A stretch of 64,000 nucleotides of DNA from Verrucomicrobiota bacterium (GTDB taxonomy: Bacteria; Verrucomicrobiota; Verrucomicrobiia; Verrucomicrobiales; Akkermansiaceae): contig JAPLUI010000228.1 in NCBI GenBank assembly GCA_026397725.1, positions 62,001 through 126,000 of the forward strand, read 5' to 3'. The translations under genes were made by a program, and so were the position numbers. The first letter of the stretch is position 1; every line of letters starts with the position of its first letter. The notes beneath the pieces are model-generated. The model worked only from the letters and a program-made list of their open reading frames with translations, did not search any database and was not told where the DNA came from. This document shows positions 41,637 to 51,171 of the stretch, in pieces.

Positions 41637-42862
41637 GTGTTGGCCTTCGCGCTGCCGGACGCAACCAGCGGAGCAGAACTGCATAACAGGCGTTTTCCGA
41701 GTGCGATCCCGGGTTTCTCCACCAGGCGGAAGGTCACCCAGGTGATGGCGTAAACCAAGGGCAGTGTTGCTCCTGTTAGCAGTGCGAAACGCTCAAGCGA
41801 TGACCTCCCCGCAAAAACACCGGCATCCAGCAACACCCGAATAACGCACAACTGCACCGGCACATGCCACAAATACACGCCATAGGAGCAATCCGCAATG
41901 AAACCTACCGGACGACTTCGCAAAAGAATCGACACTTTCTTGACCAACATGCACCAAACTCCGCTCAGCACGGGCCTGCCACTCAGCCATTCCCACCCGA
42001 AAAATGCCGCCACTGGAAATGCCAGCCACTTGTTATGCCAGATCGCAACCGCAACTGAGGTGATCATGAACCACAGAAAACGCCTGCCATTACGCGGGTT
42101 GAAACAGGCTCCCGCAGCGAGCATACCGGTCAGGAACACCCCTATTCGTAGCGGCAGGAATGTAGGCATCGGGAACCAGCCCCATGGTCCGGCTGGCGCG
42201 AGCAAGCCGACCTGGATCCGATCCAAGCTCACCCTCCAGATCACCGTCAGCAACAGCACCGTTGCCACCCATCCCCACTTGCGGATGGCAAGCGCCAGAA
42301 ACGGAAAAGCCAAATAGAATTGCATTTCCAGACCGATACTCCAGTCTGGCAGCGGGTTGTTTGAAGCCCACTTCGGGATGAGGCCGAAAAGGAAAGTGAA
42401 GTGCGAGAGCGCATTGCCCACACCCATTGAGGGATCCACCATTGATACTTCCGGCAACCGGTCCATCCACGGCGGAGGATATAGGCGGTGGTATTCCTCC
42501 ACCCACGCGGAAAAAGGTTGGTGAGCAAGCAACACCGTTGACAGCACCAGCCAATACAGCGGTGCCATACGGAAAAACCGGCGCTGCCAAAACCGTCGCC
42601 AGGTTGCCATCTCCTCCCATCGCTCCTTCTTTTCCCGATCCAAATAATGCCATAGCATCAGGAATCCCGAAATAAAGATGAACACATCCACAGCCAGCCC
42701 GCCCGCGATGAATACCCCGTGCAACTGCTTGCCACAACCGGTCCAGAGCGCCGCATGGGACATCATTACCATCACGGGCATCACCCCGCGCAACAAATCC
42801 AGCACCGGCACCTCTGACTTACGGACTTCCATTTGTGATAGTTTGGCGGCCACCTCCACCAT
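41633..42862 (-). CDS. Acyltransferase family 3 (OafA/YrhL-type) membrane protein
   Basis: A 409-residue integral membrane enzyme with about ten hydrophobic helices. Family motifs are VLDLLRGVMPVMVMMSHAAL with the conserved His near residue 36, RRFFRMAPLYWLVL near 93, SIGLEMQFYLAFPFLAL near 174 and DCSYGVYLWHVPVQL near 325. Such enzymes O-acetylate surface polysaccharides, taking acyl groups across the membrane. The ATG shares its A with the TGA stop of the upstream GT4 gene (TGATG), so the two are coupled. Acceptor sugar unknown. Confidence 0.87.
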   Translation of the reverse strand: MVEVAAKLSQMEVRKSEVPVLDLLRGVMPVMVMMSHAALWTGCGKQLHGVFIAGGLAVDVFIFISGFLMLWHYLDREKKERWEEMATWRRFWQRRFFRMAPLYWLVLSTVLLAHQPFSAWVEEYHRLYPPPWMDRLPEVSMVDPSMGVGNALSHFTFLFGLIPKWASNNPLPDWSIGLEMQFYLAFPFLALAIRKWGWVATVLLLTVIWRVSLDRIQVGLLAPAGPWGWFPMPTFLPLRIGVFLTGMLAAGACFNPRNGRRFLWFMITSVAVAIWHNKWLAFPVAAFFGWEWLSGRPVLSGVWCMLVKKVSILLRSRPVGFIADCSYGVYLWHVPVQLCVIRVLLDAGVFAGRSSLERFALLTGATLPLVYAITWVTFRLVEKPGIALGKRLLCSSAPLVASGSAKANT

Positions 42863-44016
42863 CAACGCCCCGCCACCTCATGGTAGATCTGGACATGCCT
42901 CCTCGCGACCACCGCCGGGTGATATCTCTCCATTGCCGCATTCCGGCCGGCGTGCCCCCAGTTCTCGAGTTTGTCGGAAGCCGCAAGCGCTTCACGGATC
43001 AACTCACGAATCCCAGCAGCGTCCAGCGGGTCGAAGGTCGCACCGGTTCTACCTTCCTCGATCAGTTCAGGGACGCCCCCAACTCGCGAGCCCAAGACCG
43101 GCACTCCCGCCGCCATCGCCTCCAGCACCGCCATCGGGCAGTTGTCCTCGATGGACGGCAGTATTAACAGTTGCGCCCTTGCCAACCATTTGCTCAGTTC
43201 TTGTCGGCCCACCTTGCCCTTGTGCTCGCACCAAGTCCGGTTCCGCTCGACGGCAGCACTGAAACGCCTGCCGTAGTTGCATTCCGATCCCTCCCCCAAA
43301 AATACCAGGCGCTGCGGACGCTCAATCACGGGGGATGCTGAAAGCGATTCCATCAATTCCACCTGCCGCTTCCACGGATGCACGTTGGCAACGCACAACG
43401 CCAAGCCCGGTTCGGGATTGCGCACCACACGGAAGAACGCCTCGTCCACCGCATTGGGCACCACCCAGGCCTTCTTCGCGTCCGCCGCCACCCTGTTCTC
43501 AGTGTAGTGATTGAGGGCCACCACGCCGGTGGCTTTCCGGACCGCCAAGCGCTCCAAACCTGAAGCCAGCCAATAATAGCTTGGAAATCCCGCTCCCGTA
43601 ATTTCCGCGATCCGTGCCATGTGGCCGTGAATGGTCAACAAGCGCGGTCCCTTGGGAGCCAGCATCATCGAAACGGCGCAATCCCGCTCCGTTCCCTGCG
43701 CATGCACCACGTCCGGGCGGATCTTCTTCAGTACTCTCCTAACCGCCAACCCGCATCCGGCAAACGCCGTGCGTCCCCAGCCGATCCTCGGCACCACCGG
43801 TTGGTGAAAATAGCAGTTCGGACCGAGCTTCTCAGGTTTGACCATCGCCCGCTTCGAGCACGAAATCACATGCAACTCCACTAGGTCCGGAAACAGCGCC
43901 AAGCCCTGCAACAGCGCAGTCATCGCCGTGCCGAAAAACGGCTCCGGCAGCTCATGGGATCCCATTTGCTCGCGATTGTCAGTGGTTAGAAAAGCGACTT
44001 TGAGAGTATTCTTCAT
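42862..44016 (-). CDS. Glycosyltransferase family 4, paralogue 2
   Basis: A 384-residue GT-B enzyme, MKNTLKVAFLTTDNREQMG at the start. Blocks shared with the paralogue at 39631-40797 are CSKR, FHQPVVPRIGWGR, HAQGTERDC, LLTIHGHMARIAEITGAGF and SYYWLAS. The donor half has VPNAVDEAFFR, LCVANVHPWKRQVELM, and LPSIEDNCPMAVLEAMAAGVPVLGSRVGG. A TTG seven codons upstream is possible but the ATG matches the paralogue. The two copies bracket an acyltransferase and a DUF6492 gene. Donor unknown. Confidence 0.87.
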   Translation of the reverse strand: MKNTLKVAFLTTDNREQMGSHELPEPFFGTAMTALLQGLALFPDLVELHVISCSKRAMVKPEKLGPNCYFHQPVVPRIGWGRTAFAGCGLAVRRVLKKIRPDVVHAQGTERDCAVSMMLAPKGPRLLTIHGHMARIAEITGAGFPSYYWLASGLERLAVRKATGVVALNHYTENRVAADAKKAWVVPNAVDEAFFRVVRNPEPGLALCVANVHPWKRQVELMESLSASPVIERPQRLVFLGEGSECNYGRRFSAAVERNRTWCEHKGKVGRQELSKWLARAQLLILPSIEDNCPMAVLEAMAAGVPVLGSRVGGVPELIEEGRTGATFDPLDAAGIRELIREALAASDKLENWGHAGRNAAMERYHPAVVARRHVQIYHEVAGR

Positions 44017-44048
44017 GCTGCGCAGCGGACAACTCAACGAAGTTTCGG

Positions 44049-44789
44049 TTATGGGATTCGCTGCTGATCAGGAGCTTCAACAGTAGGTTCCATCAAGGCG
44101 ATCACGGAGTTGCCGTTGAATGGAAACCACCGTTTGAAAAGTCCGGTCTCCAATTTCAGCAGGGTTTTGACGCCGAAAACTCTTTTGCAGAGTTCGCTAA
44201 CTACAGGCAGAATAGTCGCGTCAAAGCCCCATGAGATGATTCTCAGTCCGCAATGATTCTCGGCGAGATTCCTGAAGTGCGCGTGATCCCATGACTGAAG
44301 GTGACCTTCGTTCACCCGGCCGGACTCAACCCTGGGCTTCCTCAGATTACTGATCAGTCGGAGGTTCGGCACGGCGGTGAGCACATAGCGGCGAGCAGCG
44401 CGTCCGAGCATGGTCAGCACCTCTTTTGGATTGTCCACATGCTCCAATACATGGAAGCAGGTGACGACATCGAAAGATGCCACCCCCACCTGGCTTGCGG
44501 GGTCAGCGAGGTTCAGGAGTTCCGCATCGCCCTTGGAGCGGGCGATCCTAACGCATTCCGGATCCACATCGAGCCCGCACGGTTTGATCCCGTAGGCCGT
44601 GGCGTATTCCAAGGTTTCGCCGCGTCCGCAGCCGTAGTCGAGCAGACTCAAGCCATCAAGCACCCCGGCGTGGGATTTGAGCAAGTCCAAGGCCACGCGC
44701 TTCCAGTGATTCTCGAAGAAATGGTTGCGGTCTCCGGCCTCGTCAACGGAATAAGGCAGATGAATTGAGCGGGGCCTATGGTGGGTCAT
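44049..44789 (-). CDS. Class I SAM-dependent methyltransferase
   Basis: A 246-residue enzyme with motif I SLLDYGCGRGETLEYA near residue 48, CGLDVDPECVRIARS near 71, the FDVVTCFHVLEHVDNPKEVL block near 106 and AVPNLRLISNLRKP near 140. This is the methyltransferase 11/12/23 pattern seen in many O-antigen clusters. It starts at an ATG (MTHHRPRSIH) without an obvious ribosome-binding site. It lies between a flippase and a GT4 gene, so its acceptor is probably a sugar or lipid-linked intermediate. No direct clue to the acceptor. Confidence 0.8.
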   Translation of the reverse strand: MTHHRPRSIHLPYSVDEAGDRNHFFENHWKRVALDLLKSHAGVLDGLSLLDYGCGRGETLEYATAYGIKPCGLDVDPECVRIARSKGDAELLNLADPASQVGVASFDVVTCFHVLEHVDNPKEVLTMLGRAARRYVLTAVPNLRLISNLRKPRVESGRVNEGHLQSWDHAHFRNLAENHCGLRIISWGFDATILPVVSELCKRVFGVKTLLKLETGLFKRWFPFNGNSVIALMEPTVEAPDQQRIP

Positions 44790-44805
44790 GGGGAAAATGA
44801 GGATG

Positions 44806-46311
44806 CTAGGATACCGCCGGGGATTTCACGCCTCGAACGGAGGCGAAGACGAGTCGCCAGGAGAGGGGGGTGAGCACGGCGAGGGCCAAGCCGGCACCAA
44901 GCGCGAGGTGGAGCAACGACGACTCATGGGGGAGGAAGGTCGCGAACGTCCGCAACAATGTCCACATCCCCATCCCCAGCAGCAGGCCACCCACGGCATG
45001 GAAACCCAGCAGCAAGGTGTGTCTCCGGCCAAGGGCGAGGTATTGGCCGAACTTCGACCAGGCATAGGGCAGACGGAGCAGCCCGCTGATAAGCAGCGAG
45101 GCGAGCAGCATGCCAGGTATCCCGTGGGTGGGCAGTAGTATCATGGCGATCGTCACGAACAGCAGACCTTCTCCGAGCATCAAGACCGGCATCCAGCCGA
45201 CCATCTTGGTGTGCAGCACGAAATCCGTGACGCAGCGGACCAGCAGCGAGAGATAGATGCCGGTGCCCATGAGCAGGTCGTTGATGCCTTCCCACCGGAT
45301 GGCATCCCGCGTCCAAATCGACAGGAATACCGGATTGATGGCCGCGACAACGCCAAGCGCCCCCCCCCCAATGTAGGCTGTCGCCAGGAAAATCCTGGTG
45401 AAATGAGTTATCAGCTCTTCCTTGGCGCCATCGACCATCAAATGAGACAAGTAGGGAATGCGGTAATCCCACAGGCGTGAAAGCGCTTGCAGAACAATCT
45501 GGAAAAGCTTGGGAGCGGTGACCCAGACGGCGGCACTCGCGAGGCCCAGTTGTTTCGAAACCAGCACGGTCTGCGTCATCGTGAGCAACAGCCCCCCGAG
45601 GGTAAGTGCGAACATTCCGGCACCAAAGCCCGCCAACCTCCGCAACATCGGCAGGTCCAGCCTCGTGCGGATCATCCGCAGGGGAAATCGGGTGAGGCGC
45701 ACCGCCAGCCAAATGTGGAGCATCCCACCTAGCAACGTAACCCCCACCTTCGACCAGGCGAGGGCATAAATGCCCCAGCCCTCCAGCAGCAGTAGCCAGA
45801 AGGCAACGAACTCAAGCACTGAGAGAAAAGCGCTGACCCAGTTGCAAATATCCAGCCGTTGAGTGGCATACAACCACGCCGCCACCACTTTATAGAGGAA
45901 CCTCAGGAACGTGGCAAAACCCAGCATGACCAGCACGTTGCGGAACGCTATTGCATCCGTGCCAGCAAGCCCAAACAGCCCGGCTCCAAGCAACGATAGC
46001 CCCCCAGCCGCGAACAGAACCAGAAGGCCCTGCCAGAGGAAGATCCGGAAACCGGTACCAAGGCATTTCGCCAGATTGTCCGTCATCGCCTCCGCCACAA
46101 AATCGATCAGATAGCGGGCGAGGGCGCCGTTCATTCCCATATCCAGCAATTGAAGCCAGATTGCCACCTGGGCGACCAGCGCCCAAAGTCCGAAGCCCTC
46201 GTTGCCGAGATACTTCAGGGCGAGTGGCACTTGGACAAGCGCCAGCACGATCTGCAGGACCATCATGACATAGCCGCTCGCAAGTGTGGCGATATAACGA
46301 TCCTTTCTCAT
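44806..46311 (-). CDS. Wzx-like oligosaccharide flippase (polysaccharide transporter family)
   Basis: A 501-residue membrane protein with about 12-14 hydrophobic helices spread over its length. The N-terminus, YIATLASGYVMMVLQIVLALV with PLALKYLGNEGFGLWALV and LLDMGMNGALARYLI, is the usual start of MOP/PST-family flippases. It would move the undecaprenyl-linked repeat unit across the inner membrane. There is a conserved-charge pattern but no catalytic motif to judge. It is next to a Wzy-like membrane protein, as expected for a Wzx/Wzy pathway. No Wzz or Wza/Wzc genes are in the window. Confidence 0.83.
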   Translation of the reverse strand: MRKDRYIATLASGYVMMVLQIVLALVQVPLALKYLGNEGFGLWALVAQVAIWLQLLDMGMNGALARYLIDFVAEAMTDNLAKCLGTGFRIFLWQGLLVLFAAGGLSLLGAGLFGLAGTDAIAFRNVLVMLGFATFLRFLYKVVAAWLYATQRLDICNWVSAFLSVLEFVAFWLLLLEGWGIYALAWSKVGVTLLGGMLHIWLAVRLTRFPLRMIRTRLDLPMLRRLAGFGAGMFALTLGGLLLTMTQTVLVSKQLGLASAAVWVTAPKLFQIVLQALSRLWDYRIPYLSHLMVDGAKEELITHFTRIFLATAYIGGGALGVVAAINPVFLSIWTRDAIRWEGINDLLMGTGIYLSLLVRCVTDFVLHTKMVGWMPVLMLGEGLLFVTIAMILLPTHGIPGMLLASLLISGLLRLPYAWSKFGQYLALGRRHTLLLGFHAVGGLLLGMGMWTLLRTFATFLPHESSLLHLALGAGLALAVLTPLSWRLVFASVRGVKSPAVS

Positions 46312-46363
46312 CCTGATCAGTTTTCAGTCCGCTTGGGGGACATCCCGTTCGTTCGTGGGCGAC

Positions 46364-47926
46364 TCAGGAAGACGCCGCCTCAATCTTCGCCGCATGCAAA
46401 CCGGTGTGGGGCAGCCTGCTGGCGGCCCTGCTCCACGCCGGCAGCGGCAAACTCCGCTCCAACAGCCGCACCATCGCGGAGCCCATCAGCAAAGCCAGAC
46501 TTGCGGACCTGAAGTCCCCGAAAATAAAGACGAAGTAGAAAGGACTCCAAATCAGCGGAATCCCTATCAGCAGAGCCAGCGGATGCCATTCCGTCCCCCG
46601 GCACCGCATGATCTGCCGGTGGGCGTGAACCGCCAGGCGGAATTGAAATAACAAAATCACGATCAGGCCCACATAGCCCACCACCCGAACGGAACTTACC
46701 GGACCGCTGTGGTAGTCACCATTGGCCAGCACCGCCTGCCGGTGCAAGTCCCAGCCAGTGACTCCCAGTCGATTGACGGAGCCAACCGCAGACGCCAACT
46801 GGTAGGCGAGTTCCTTCGCAGTGAAGCCCAAACCATCGCCGACATACTTGTTACTGATCCAGCGATCCGTGAAGATGACCTCCTTCCAGATCTCCACGCG
46901 CCAGTCGGTGGATCCCTCGGCATCCCTGACATACCGCTCCTGCCAGGTTCCTGGAATGAAACTGAGGGATCTTTGGACATTCGGAGGCAGGGGATAGACG
47001 ACGTTCAGCAGCGCAATGCTGGCAATCCCCATCGCCAGAATGAGCCCCGAGGCTATCAGATGAGGCAACCCGCCACGGTAGGCGATTCCCACAAAATACG
47101 TCAGCAGCAGTCCCATCACCCCGGATCGGAAGCCGCCGTAAGCCACGCACGCCAGCGAGATGAGGATCAGCAGCAGCCAGGGCGGCTGCAACGCGGCAAT
47201 CAGGGGCTGCTTGAACGCGCAGATCCACAAAGACAGTTTCTGCCCGTAGATGGAAACCGGCAAATCCCTGCCTGCCGCTCCTTGATCCACCACGGTTCCA
47301 TACTTGGCGTATCCCCCCTCCGCCAGGTTTTGATAGGTCGCCCCGGTGTAAAAGGCCACCACGGGAAACACCTTGCCTAACAGCGCCACTCCCAGATTGA
47401 CGAAACTGCCAAGAATCGAAAGCACCAACGCTTTCCTGAGATCCCCAGGCTCCACGGTCATGCCCGCGAGCAACACCGCCGCAGCCAAGGCCAAGATATA
47501 AAGAGCATAGGGTTTGCCTCCGACCGTGGTACCCCCGAACAAACTCACACCCACGGGGTTTCTGACGTACACCTGAAACACCATCAGCGAGAGAATGATT
47601 ATCCAAATTTCCAATTCCGTGAGCGATAACCGGAAGCTGAGGCGGCGCATGGCCAGCAGCAGCACGGAGAACCCCAGCACCAGGATCTGGGCGAGCATCA
47701 TGGTGCTGGGCAAGCCCGGGATGCGGAGGGTTAGATCAACCGCGCCGAGGAACGGGATCAACAACCAGATTCTCCTCCCCATGAGAACGCACACCACCAA
47801 CACACTGCCGCCCAGCACCCACGAAATCGCCTCGGTCTGGGCGGTGGCCGCGGCCATGCCAAGATAAAGGGAGCAAAACACGGCGATGGTCGCCACTATG
47901 ATGACTTTTAACTTGCTGGAATCCAT
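46364..47926 (-). CDS. Wzy-like polytopic membrane protein (putative repeat-unit polymerase)
   Basis: A 520-residue protein with about 11-12 hydrophobic segments and a long loop (about 295-400) containing RDAEGSTDWRVEIWKEV and GDGLGFTAKELAYQ. The topology resembles Wzy-type O-antigen polymerases, which have weak sequence conservation, and it lies next to the flippase. An ATG (MDSSKLKVII) was chosen since upstream codons are poor. There is no HNE-like ligase motif, so I call it polymerase-like, not ligase. Confidence rests on topology and context. Confidence 0.6.
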   Translation of the reverse strand: MDSSKLKVIIVATIAVFCSLYLGMAAATAQTEAISWVLGGSVLVVCVLMGRRIWLLIPFLGAVDLTLRIPGLPSTMMLAQILVLGFSVLLLAMRRLSFRLSLTELEIWIIILSLMVFQVYVRNPVGVSLFGGTTVGGKPYALYILALAAAVLLAGMTVEPGDLRKALVLSILGSFVNLGVALLGKVFPVVAFYTGATYQNLAEGGYAKYGTVVDQGAAGRDLPVSIYGQKLSLWICAFKQPLIAALQPPWLLLILISLACVAYGGFRSGVMGLLLTYFVGIAYRGGLPHLIASGLILAMGIASIALLNVVYPLPPNVQRSLSFIPGTWQERYVRDAEGSTDWRVEIWKEVIFTDRWISNKYVGDGLGFTAKELAYQLASAVGSVNRLGVTGWDLHRQAVLANGDYHSGPVSSVRVVGYVGLIVILLFQFRLAVHAHRQIMRCRGTEWHPLALLIGIPLIWSPFYFVFIFGDFRSASLALLMGSAMVRLLERSLPLPAWSRAASRLPHTGLHAAKIEAASS

Positions 47927-48016
47927 GGCTATTCGAGTAAACGGGGGTGGCGGATGAGGTGGCGAAAACGCTGTCCGGGGCACCCGGACAGCCAAGTGAG
48001 CCCACAGTGGCAGTGG

Positions 48017-49183
48017 CTACTTGACAGTCTTGAGTTCAAGAACTCCGATGAAGAAACTACCGAACAACAATTGCACCCCCATCACCACCAGGGTACAGGC
48101 GGGAATAATCCGGCGCAAATTGTCGCTGTAGGAGAGCCCGCAGAAACCGGCCTGCTGCCAATCCAGAAATGCCAACCCGAAGCCCACTGCTCCCAGCAAA
48201 CTCATGATGAGCCCAAGGAAAACCCCCCACTCGAGAGTGAACACCTCCAACATGCGCCGGAGCCTGGTGTTGGGCGGCAGCAGTCCCTCATGCTCGGCGA
48301 ACACCCGCGTGAACACTCCGAACTGAACCAGTTGAAAGCCGACCAGGAGACCCATGGACGAGACCATCATCGTGCCCACATCAAGCACCGCTCCGCCGAA
48401 GATCATCTGCCCGCTGGTCAGGAAGGATAGCGAGGCCAGGCCCGACAACCCGAGGACCAGGCCCGGTATCAGAAACAACCATCGTGGACTGAACAGGAGC
48501 ATGAACCGCAAATGCCGCCAGCCATCCCGCCAACTCCGAAGATGCGGGGGTCTTGACCGACCGTCCGGGTGCAACGTGGTCGGAACCTCGGCGATCCGCA
48601 ATCCCTTGAGCGTGGACTTAATCACCATTTCCGACGCGAATTCCATCCCCGTGGTGCGCAACTCCATCCTCCCGTAGGCCTCCTTGGTGAAGCCCCGCAG
48701 CCCACAGTGGAAGTCATGAGCCGGACAGCGGAACAACAAGCGGCCGATGAACGTCAGCACCGGATTCCCGATCCAGCGGTGCTTCCACGGCATGGCACCG
48801 GGCATCACCGTGCCGCCACCCGAGGGTAGGCGACAACCGATCACCAGATCATAGCCCTCGCCGAGCTTGGCAATGAATGGGGTGAGGTTCGAAAAGTCGT
48901 AGCTGTCATCCGCGTCCGCCATGATCAGCCATTTGCCATGAGCACCCGAAATGCCCCCGCGCAGCGCGTTGCCGTAGCCCTTTTCCATCACCGGCACCAC
49001 CCGCGCGCCCTCCCGCACCGCGATTTCCCGGGAATCGTCAGTGCTGCCGTTGTCAGCAATGACCACCTCTCCCGGAATTCCTGCTGCCGTGATCGATTTC
49101 AAAGCCTTCCGGATACAAAGGGCCAGGGTTTCCGCCTCATTGAGGCAAGGCATGACAACAGAAAGTTGGATGATTTCACTCAT
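48017..49183 (-). CDS. Dolichol-phosphate-mannose-synthase-like GT2 with C-terminal membrane domain
   Basis: A 388-residue protein. The catalytic GT2 domain (about 1-235) has VVMPCLNEAETLALC, IADNGSTDDS, the metal motif WLIMADADDSYD near 87 and CPAHDFHCGLRGF near 154, a block typical of polyprenyl-phosphate glycosyltransferases. Four hydrophobic helices follow (about 238-388). It likely charges undecaprenyl phosphate with a sugar for use by an extracytoplasmic transferase. Its start codon overlaps the stop of the GT-C-like membrane protein gene by four bases, and the two probably work together as donor maker and user. Confidence 0.85.
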   Translation of the reverse strand: MSEIIQLSVVMPCLNEAETLALCIRKALKSITAAGIPGEVVIADNGSTDDSREIAVREGARVVPVMEKGYGNALRGGISGAHGKWLIMADADDSYDFSNLTPFIAKLGEGYDLVIGCRLPSGGGTVMPGAMPWKHRWIGNPVLTFIGRLLFRCPAHDFHCGLRGFTKEAYGRMELRTTGMEFASEMVIKSTLKGLRIAEVPTTLHPDGRSRPPHLRSWRDGWRHLRFMLLFSPRWLFLIPGLVLGLSGLASLSFLTSGQMIFGGAVLDVGTMMVSSMGLLVGFQLVQFGVFTRVFAEHEGLLPPNTRLRRMLEVFTLEWGVFLGLIMSLLGAVGFGLAFLDWQQAGFCGLSYSDNLRRIIPACTLVVMGVQLLFGSFFIGVLELKTVK

Positions 49184-51147
49184 GGTTGAGGCAGGGCGGG
49201 GTGTGGGGTTTCAGATGAATCAACGGGCAAGGGTGATGGCAAGCGAGCCACCCACCATTCGGAAGGCGGAGCTTTGACGAGAAGCTGCAGTTCGGTTCGG
49301 AAAACCACCTCACCGCCCACCGTGCCGAGCCATTCGACGGGTTCCACCCCCATCACTTCCTTGAAACGATAGGTGTTGATCACGAGGTGACTCACCCCGT
49401 CCGCCCGCACGGATGCGGCAGTTTCACCAGGGAACACATGCCGCAGCCTGCGCTTCAGATACGGCTTCCATAGCGGCAACTCAGCCGTGATGCCAAAACT
49501 CAGGAATCCGACCCGCGTTGCCTCGCCGGGTAAAGCGTCCCGCAGCACCCCCAACCCGTCCGCCCTGTCCGCATAGACCGCGTAGCCGCTGTGTGCCCGC
49601 TGGATCACGCCGGAATCCGTGCCAACACCAAACCTGCCGAAGAACCACTGCGCCGGCCACAACGGCCGGGATGGAGTGATGATCACCATCACCATCGCCG
49701 TGCCGACCGCAGCCAAGGCCGCCACTTTCCACCACCTCGTCCGCACTAACCGGACATGCCCGGTTCCTAACAACAGGATGCCGGCAAGAAACGGATAATA
49801 GGGTGCGATGTGACGCCCCACCGTGGACATTCCAGCCCGGCTGAAATAGGCCGCAAGCGCGATCCCGAACAGCCCCGCCAGCAGCCATCTTGGCGTCCTC
49901 CCTGCCGCAACCCGGCCCACTGCCATCCCCCGCCCGAGGCACCAAGCTGCTGGCACCGAAACAAGCAGCAGCATGGTCACACCCATGCCCAAGCTCGCGC
50001 CTTCCTCCCCAGTGAAGTCCGGTAGTATGAACCGCGCCCCTGCCGGCTCGAAACTCCCCTCCATCCGCTGCAGGAAGGCTGGCGGAAAGAGCGAAACGAA
50101 AAAGCGGTTCCAGGCTCCCGCCATGGGAAATACCGGCGGCACGAAATTCTGCAGAGTGGCATTGATGGTGTTGCCAACCATGCCGATCAACGGCTCGACA
50201 CTGCCAAGTTTGCGGTCTTCGGCCGCAGCTCCAGTCCAGTCTCCACACTTCGCCACATTGATTGCGGCAGTGGGCAGAAATGACGCGATCCCCCCCCCAA
50301 GCAGCAATACGCACGTCGCACGCCATCGCGCCACTGCCGGTTTCCACATCCCGAAAAACAGCACGGCAAACGGTAGCAGCAGCGGAAGTGTCGTGGGCTT
50401 CACCGCGGTCATCATTGCGCACGACAGCAGCGCCATCGCCAAACTGGCAAATCCCCCACCTCTCCGCCACCGGAACCCGAAATCAAATGCTGCCACCGCA
50501 AACAGCGAGGTCATCATGTCATTGCCTACACTGGCCGCCTGCAGCACGAAACAATAGCCTGCGGGCAACACCCACATCCACACCGCTGCCACCCGCCGCG
50601 CCACTCCAAAACCACGCATGAGACCGAAGATCGCCCCGGGCATGAACAGAAAGCACACCAGGTTCAGCATGAATATCAACCGGTCGGTCCGCAATATCCC
50701 TATCATCGGGAGCAGCCACCACTCAAACCCGGTCGACCGCGTGTTGAGGTTGTTCTTGATCGTCGGAATCCATTCCCAGTGGCCCGCCATCAACCAGTCG
50801 CACACCCGCGGCAAGCGATAGATCAACGCGTCAAAATTGTTAGGAGGATGCCCCAGCCCGCCCACCAGCGAGAGCAGTCCCAACAGCGCGAACACCGCCG
50901 GTAAGGGCCGTACCAAACGCCGCCGCCACCGGACCATGCACCGCCCTCCAGGAAGGGTCGGCCGCCCCAAGCCGGCCGCACGGGCCAACAACCACCAAAC
51001 CAGTGGAATCGCCACCACCAGGCCGACCGCATGCAACTGACCGACTAACGAAAGCGCCCAGCCCGCGACGTTGCACGCCACGGCGAACAGAATCCAGTGG
51101 GCCAGCCGGAGCATGCCCGGAGGCAAGGGACGATGGCAAGCGCTCAT
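49180..51147 (-). CDS. GT-C-like polytopic membrane glycosyltransferase (putative)
   Basis: A 655-residue membrane protein with about 11-12 hydrophobic segments. After the first two helices comes an exoloop with FDALIYRLPRVCDWLMAGHW near residue 107, in the position where GT39/ArnT-type enzymes have their acidic catalytic loop. The C-terminal 130 residues are soluble and probably periplasmic. The lipid-linked sugar donor would be made by the overlapping downstream GT2 gene. ATG (MSACHRPLPP) was chosen; TTG two codons earlier is the frame's first start. Family call is from topology, one acidic loop and gene pairing, so it stays tentative. Confidence 0.58.
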   Translation of the reverse strand: MSACHRPLPPGMLRLAHWILFAVACNVAGWALSLVGQLHAVGLVVAIPLVWWLLARAAGLGRPTLPGGRCMVRWRRRLVRPLPAVFALLGLLSLVGGLGHPPNNFDALIYRLPRVCDWLMAGHWEWIPTIKNNLNTRSTGFEWWLLPMIGILRTDRLIFMLNLVCFLFMPGAIFGLMRGFGVARRVAAVWMWVLPAGYCFVLQAASVGNDMMTSLFAVAAFDFGFRWRRGGGFASLAMALLSCAMMTAVKPTTLPLLLPFAVLFFGMWKPAVARWRATCVLLLGGGIASFLPTAAINVAKCGDWTGAAAEDRKLGSVEPLIGMVGNTINATLQNFVPPVFPMAGAWNRFFVSLFPPAFLQRMEGSFEPAGARFILPDFTGEEGASLGMGVTMLLLVSVPAAWCLGRGMAVGRVAAGRTPRWLLAGLFGIALAAYFSRAGMSTVGRHIAPYYPFLAGILLLGTGHVRLVRTRWWKVAALAAVGTAMVMVIITPSRPLWPAQWFFGRFGVGTDSGVIQRAHSGYAVYADRADGLGVLRDALPGEATRVGFLSFGITAELPLWKPYLKRRLRHVFPGETAASVRADGVSHLVINTYRFKEVMGVEPVEWLGTVGGEVVFRTELQLLVKAPPSEWWVARLPSPLPVDSSETPHPALPQP

Positions 51148-51171
51148 GAGCAAGCGAATCGAAAGGACGGG

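Noticed and set aside
46364..47926. Second O-antigen ligase
   Set aside because: The membrane topology fits, but the HNE-type loop seen in the protein at 7284-9500 is absent, so it is called polymerase-like only.
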